This document shows, in pieces, positions 61,401 to 64,000 of a DNA stretch of 64,000 nucleotides. The position numbers and the translations under genes were made by a program. How positions within the stretch are numbered: position 1 is the first letter of the stretch; each line of letters opens with the position of its first letter. The notes beneath the pieces are model-generated. The model worked only from the letters and a program-made list of their open reading frames with translations, was not told the DNA's origin and searched no databases. Source of the stretch: Gymnogyps californianus (taxonomy: Eukaryota > Chordata > Aves > Accipitriformes > Cathartidae); the NCBI RefSeq assembly GCF_018139145.2, contig NC_059477.1:12324022-12388021 (forward strand). The letters are read 5' to 3'.

Positions 61401-64000
61401 CAGTAACACTGAATGCATCATGGCCTATGCTTGGATGATGTGATCTTCTAAATGGAGCTAATAAAAAGTATTTTATGGACAGCAAAACTACCTTAAGATC
61501 ATTCAAAAAATTATACTTAGCCTGCACCATGAAATAGGTGTTAATACTAAGCCACATCTTGTACTTAGACATCTGCGATAGAAATGGACCGAGGGTCTAG
61601 CAAGCGTTCAGAGGAGGTGCTCTATGGTGCTTGTGATAGCGACCAGCCCGTTTGACTTTTAAGAAATACTGCTCGTGGTAAGACAGATCGACAAGGAGTC
61701 TTAAGTATACATCGTACTTCTGTGGGGCTCCTCAGTCACCCACCCTGTGCATGATAAAGACTAGGTCTAGCACTAAATGAGTACGTAGTCTGAGTCTCTC
61801 AATCTGCAAGAAGGGTACAGTGTTTGGTCTGATCTGCATTCAAGGAAAGCTTCCCATGCCTTCACCTGGCTTTAGCTCAAAGCAATGAGGTCGGAGGGAG
61901 ACACAACTGTTCCCTTCCTTAAAGGGTTTCTTAAGTTAACGTTCTTAGTATATTCTTTCACTTTATTTTCTTGTCAGCTAATAACATTGCTTGCTCATTC
62001 TGTAAGGGAAGCTCTGTTGCTGTTTAAATACTTCTGCAATGCTAATAGGCAAGAGTAGGATTTGGTGGTGCATCCCTTTTCCAGTTTGATTTTGAGTTAC
62101 TCCCTGTTCCTATTCATTCTCCTTCCACCTCTGCCAGTAATCATGAAACAGCCAGTCTTCTATGAAACAAAAATTGAAGATTAGAGAGATTAGTAGGCAA
62201 GAATTATCCAAAGCCTTTCTATGAGAGCAATAATAAAACCGAAAGTCTTTTGTGTAATACTCTGCATCCACTGAAGTTATTCCTTTAAATAAGGAAATGG
62301 GGTATTACTGTCAGCATTTGTTGTGCATGGTGAGATGCTGTGAATTTGGAGGAGTCCAAATGGGTCAAGTCTGTGATGCGGTACTCCCAGGGCCATGTAA
62401 CTCATGAGAACTATATAGAACAGGTTTCTAAATGTTGTTCCAGAGCGAGTAGAGCACATATTCATTAGATGGAGATGGAAACGGACCTTTCAAACTTCTC
62501 TTTTTATCACTGAGCTGTGTTATTTTATTTTGCCCTAAGCAATGGTTGTCTTGCCTGCTGTTGCAAGAAAGGCTAGAGCAGTGGCTGGTGGAACTCAGGA
62601 GTGAATGGCCTGAAACTGCTGTGGGGAGTGAGTCCTTGTTGGGCTTAACTGTTTAAAAACATTGTAAACGTATTTCAGTAAAGAAACGGTGAAAGCAGCA
62701 TCCATTTAGGATAAACTATTTAAGAAGCAAGTCTTCCTGGCTTCACCACCTCCAGAGGGATGAAGGGGGCTGAGGGGCTGGCAGTGATCAGAGCTGAGCA
62801 GGGCAGGGAGTTGGAGAGAGAGTGGCAGGCCAGGAGCTACCTTCAGCTTTCCCAGAAGGACAGAACAAATATGGGGTGAAGGATGGACCACCTTCTTATT
62901 GCCTCCTTCTTCTCCCTGCTTCTTCTCTTTGCTGCTCTAGGTGAATGAGTTGCTTAGACTGAAGACCCAATTTCAGCCAGGGTAGCATGTGGACCACAGA
63001 CACCCGGTCCATGGGCTACTTCTAAGGGATCTGTTGAAAGGAGAAGCAATTTTCCTAGTCAGACTTAAATACACTTCAGAGCACTTCACACTGGCACTAG
63101 AAAAAGTATAGAGTCTAGACATTAAAAAAAATTTGAAAACAACTATTTAGACACAGCTGTTTTCCCTGGTGCTTTCCTATCAGCATCCAAAAAGTTCCCT
63201 TTTCTGCCTCAGTGAGACACGCGTCTGTGGGAGAGGAGTGGATATGCCATTTCTGCGCGCTCCTTGCTACTTGTCTTCTGAAAAAATGTGTTCCTCTTGC
63301 CGAGGGGCTGAGCGGGGCACATGCCAAGATGCAATTAGGTTTTGCTTCATGGGAATAAAAGATCAATCTGACTCAGCATTTTTGTGTCTAATGATGTGCT
63401 TGCTCTCTCCATCCCCCCAGACATCTGGTTTATGCTCTAAGCAATGTGATAGCTCGTATTTAGACTTTATTTCTGTGCTACTTAATTTAGCATTTAAGAT
63501 GTTTTTGAACACCTATGTCAAACAGTAACTTGTTCCACAGGCTAAGAATGACTGGATTGTGGATGTGGTTGTAGCTGCTGGCACTGCCTTTGCTTCCCTG
63601 CAGAACACAAGAGATCATTCAAATGCTACAGTAAATGTTGAGACGAGGCCTAAACTTTAATTCCTGATAGATTTCCCCCTCCCACGTTTTGAAAGAATTT
63701 GAGCCTTTTGAGATTCCAGTTTTGCTAGAAGTCATAATTATTTACAAACTACCTTTATTCACACCAGGAAGCAGCAGGTGAAGTCAGAACGTGGCTGTGT
63801 TCAGAGCTCTGCCCTGATCCCGAGACAGGTCCTGGCACAGCTCCTCACGTCAGAGGTAGTGCCTGGCTCCTCACACTGGCAGGTGGAAATTACCCAGGAG
63901 CTCTTAAGTGTGTAGTGTTCCTGAGAAACAGGTTGTTTGTCTGGGATCCTACCGTAAGTTTTTGAAATATCCTCTCTTCATCCTAAGTAATCTTATTGAA

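Larger units (their letters stand above)
56059..64000. other. AT-rich intron-like stretch to the window end
   Basis: No gene is supported. It holds a TG microsatellite, an A/C-rich tract, a possible 26-base exon at 58416 and a donor-like ACC|GTAAGT at 63954 without a clear acceptor. No mobile element is recognised. Confidence 0.5.

Noticed and set aside
1..64000. CRISPR arrays, operons, phage or bacterial systems
   Set aside because: No regularly spaced repeats, no ribosome-binding sites and no dense gene packing; the repeat content is avian.

Overview
This 64 kb window is vertebrate nuclear DNA, most likely from a bird. The sequence is mostly AT-rich and intron-like, with one large CpG island. 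There are no operons, Shine-Dalgarno sites, rRNAs, intact tRNAs or CRISPR arrays. The bird assignment rests on three things. A very short 3' fragment of a chicken-repeat-1 (CR1) LINE ends in the diagnostic ATTCTATG repeats near 32.5 kb. Two much older CR1/L3-like LINE remnants lie near 10.7 and 13.7 kb. A complete solo LTR lies at 44322-44905, of a family I recognise from neoavian birds, with an exact 5-bp target-site duplication.

Layout. Positions 1-7.2 kb are AT-rich with no gene I can support; one unexplained minus-strand open stretch sits at 3421-3828. Positions 7.26-9.45 kb form a CpG island with CTCF-, ETS-, E2F- and CCAAT-like sites. It contains the one coding region I trust moderately, an exon starting at ATG 8670 in a strong Kozak context and ending at a strong donor (AAG|GTAAGG) after 91 codons. 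It encodes an Ala/Pro/Arg-rich N-terminus ending in KATPRRSSIIK, which resembles a basophilic kinase site overlapping a PP1-docking SILK-type motif. I do not recognise the gene.

From 9.45 to 64 kb the window looks like intron or intergenic DNA. It holds LINE, SINE and LTR remnants, simple repeats and unusually long G or C homopolymers, including a run of 46 C at 24803-24848. Several short open segments are flanked by plausible splice signals (12137, 17638, 18901, 19461, 23252, 25593, 46252, 48351, 48685, 54290 and 58416). They are listed as low-confidence exon candidates. Two (17638-17777 and 18901-18964) are phase-compatible with each other, and the one at 12137 is phase-compatible with exon 1 and followed by a stop codon and an AATAAA. 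Open stretches of this size also arise by chance in 50 kb of sequence, so none is asserted.

How it fits together: the simplest reading is a CpG-island promoter driving a rightward transcript from about 8.2-8.6 kb, possibly with divergent leftward transcription. It is followed either by a small two-exon gene ending near 12.4 kb or by a long gene with large introns filling the rest of the window. I found no clearly new biological system; the points most worth checking are listed in the findings.
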